This document shows positions 5,391-5,990 of a stretch of DNA of 5,990 nucleotides, one piece after another. Source of the stretch: Myxococcales bacterium (GTDB taxonomy: Bacteria > Myxococcota > Polyangia > Fen-1088); assembly GCA_003159055.1 (NCBI GenBank), contig PMLH01000161.1, positions 1 through 5,990 of the forward strand. The letters are read 5' to 3'. The notes beneath the pieces were generated by a model. It made no database searches, was not told the DNA's origin, and worked only from the letters and a program-made list of their open reading frames with translations. The stretch's first letter is position 1. Each line of letters begins with the position of its first letter. A program made the translations under genes and the position numbers.

Positions 5391-5990
5391 ATGGCACCAC
5401 GAAAAATCAAGCCTGGCGTCTACTCGGTCGGAGCGATCGACTGGGATCGCCGGCTTTTCGATTCCCTGATTCCACTGCCGCTCGGCACCAGCTACAACGC
5501 CTACATCGTCCAGGGTGAGAGCAAGACGGCGCTCGTCGACACGGTGGAGCCCGCGTTGGTCAAGGATCTATTCGCCAACCTGGACGAGCTTGGCATCAAG
5601 AAGCTCGACTACATCGTCTGCCATCACGCCGAGCAGGATCATTCGGGAGCCATCCCCGCGGTGCTGTCGCGCTACCCCGGCGCCAAGGTCGTGACCAATC
5701 AGAAGTGCATGGACCTTCTGGCCACGCACCTGCGCGTCTCGTCGAGCGATTGCGAGATCATTGCCGACGGGGCGGTGCTGGACCTGGGCAACCGCAGCCT
5801 GCAGTTCATGTTCGCGCCGTGGGTGCACTGGCCCGAGACCATGTTCAGCTTCCTCGGCGAGGACAAGGTGCTTTTCACCTGCGACTTCTTCGGCTCGCAC
5901 TTCGCAACCGGCACCCTGTACGCCGACGACGAGCACCACGTGTATCTGTCGGCCAAGCGCTACTACGCCGAAATCATGATGCCGTTCCGC
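5391..5990 (+). CDS. Flavodiiron protein, FprA/ROO type (C-terminal half beyond the right edge)
   Basis: The 200 visible residues are the metallo-beta-lactamase-like diiron domain of a flavodiiron protein; such enzymes reduce O2 to water and/or NO to N2O in the cytoplasm, taking electrons from rubredoxin through FMN. The diiron ligands appear as His79-x-Glu81-x-Asp83-His84 (HHAEQDHSG), His146 (WVHWPETM) and Asp165 (FTCDFFGSH), the same numbering as in the Desulfovibrio gigas enzyme. The glutamate and aspartate distinguish it from hydrolytic beta-lactamase-fold zinc enzymes. GTSYNAYIV near 32-40 is also typical. The remaining ligand (near 226) and the C-terminal flavodoxin domain would lie outside the window, so any fused rubredoxin or flavin reductase domain cannot be judged. 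The adjacent rubredoxin is the likely electron donor. Whether O2 or NO is the main substrate cannot be told from this part. Confidence 0.94.
   Translation, partial: MAPRKIKPGVYSVGAIDWDRRLFDSLIPLPLGTSYNAYIVQGESKTALVDTVEPALVKDLFANLDELGIKKLDYIVCHHAEQDHSGAIPAVLSRYPGAKVVTNQKCMDLLATHLRVSSSDCEIIADGAVLDLGNRSLQFMFAPWVHWPETMFSFLGEDKVLFTCDFFGSHFATGTLYADDEHHVYLSAKRYYAEIMMPFR

Overview
This GC-rich window (roughly 60-65% GC by eye) reads as chromosomal DNA of an oxygen-sensitive or facultatively anaerobic bacterium. The long GC-rich shadow frames, Ala/Pro-rich lipoprotein leaders, a Tat lipoprotein and an [FeFe]-hydrogenase maturase beside a rubredoxin/flavodiiron pair suggest an anaerobic member of the former Deltaproteobacteria (Myxococcota or Desulfobacterota-like). 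That placement is an inference; no taxonomic marker is present. I see no tRNA, rRNA, CRISPR array, insertion sequence or attachment site.

Layout. Minus strand, read from about 5112 down to 1, is a probable four-gene operon: (i) an aspartate ammonia-lyase (5112-3700); (ii) HydF, the [FeFe]-hydrogenase H-cluster maturation GTPase and scaffold (3703-2441), which overlaps aspA by ATGA and has a strong ribosome binding site inside the aspA end; (iii) a lipoprotein that fuses a MEMO-type domain to an AMMECR1 domain, i.e. proteins B and A of the AmmeMemoRadiSam system in one chain (2380-725); (iv) the first 234 residues of a Tat-exported DUF362 lipoprotein (702 to the left edge). Plus strand, diverging from the operon across a 78-bp gap, are a 53-residue rubredoxin (5191-5352) and the first 200 residues of a flavodiiron protein of the FprA/ROO type (5391 to the right edge).

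How they may work together. HydF, possibly with ammonia from the aspartase, serves assembly of an oxygen-labile [FeFe] hydrogenase. The divergent rubredoxin/flavodiiron pair would reduce O2 or NO to harmless products and so protect it. The two distal genes are the unexplained part: an apparently exported MEMO-AMMECR1 fusion and an exported DUF362 protein, both of unknown biochemical role, sit behind hydF with short gaps. No radical SAM partner (AmmeMemoRadiSam), HydE, HydG or hydrogenase subunit lies inside the window. The most interesting candidate for an undescribed system is therefore this extracytoplasmic MEMO-AMMECR1/DUF362 pair tied to a hydrogenase maturation operon.
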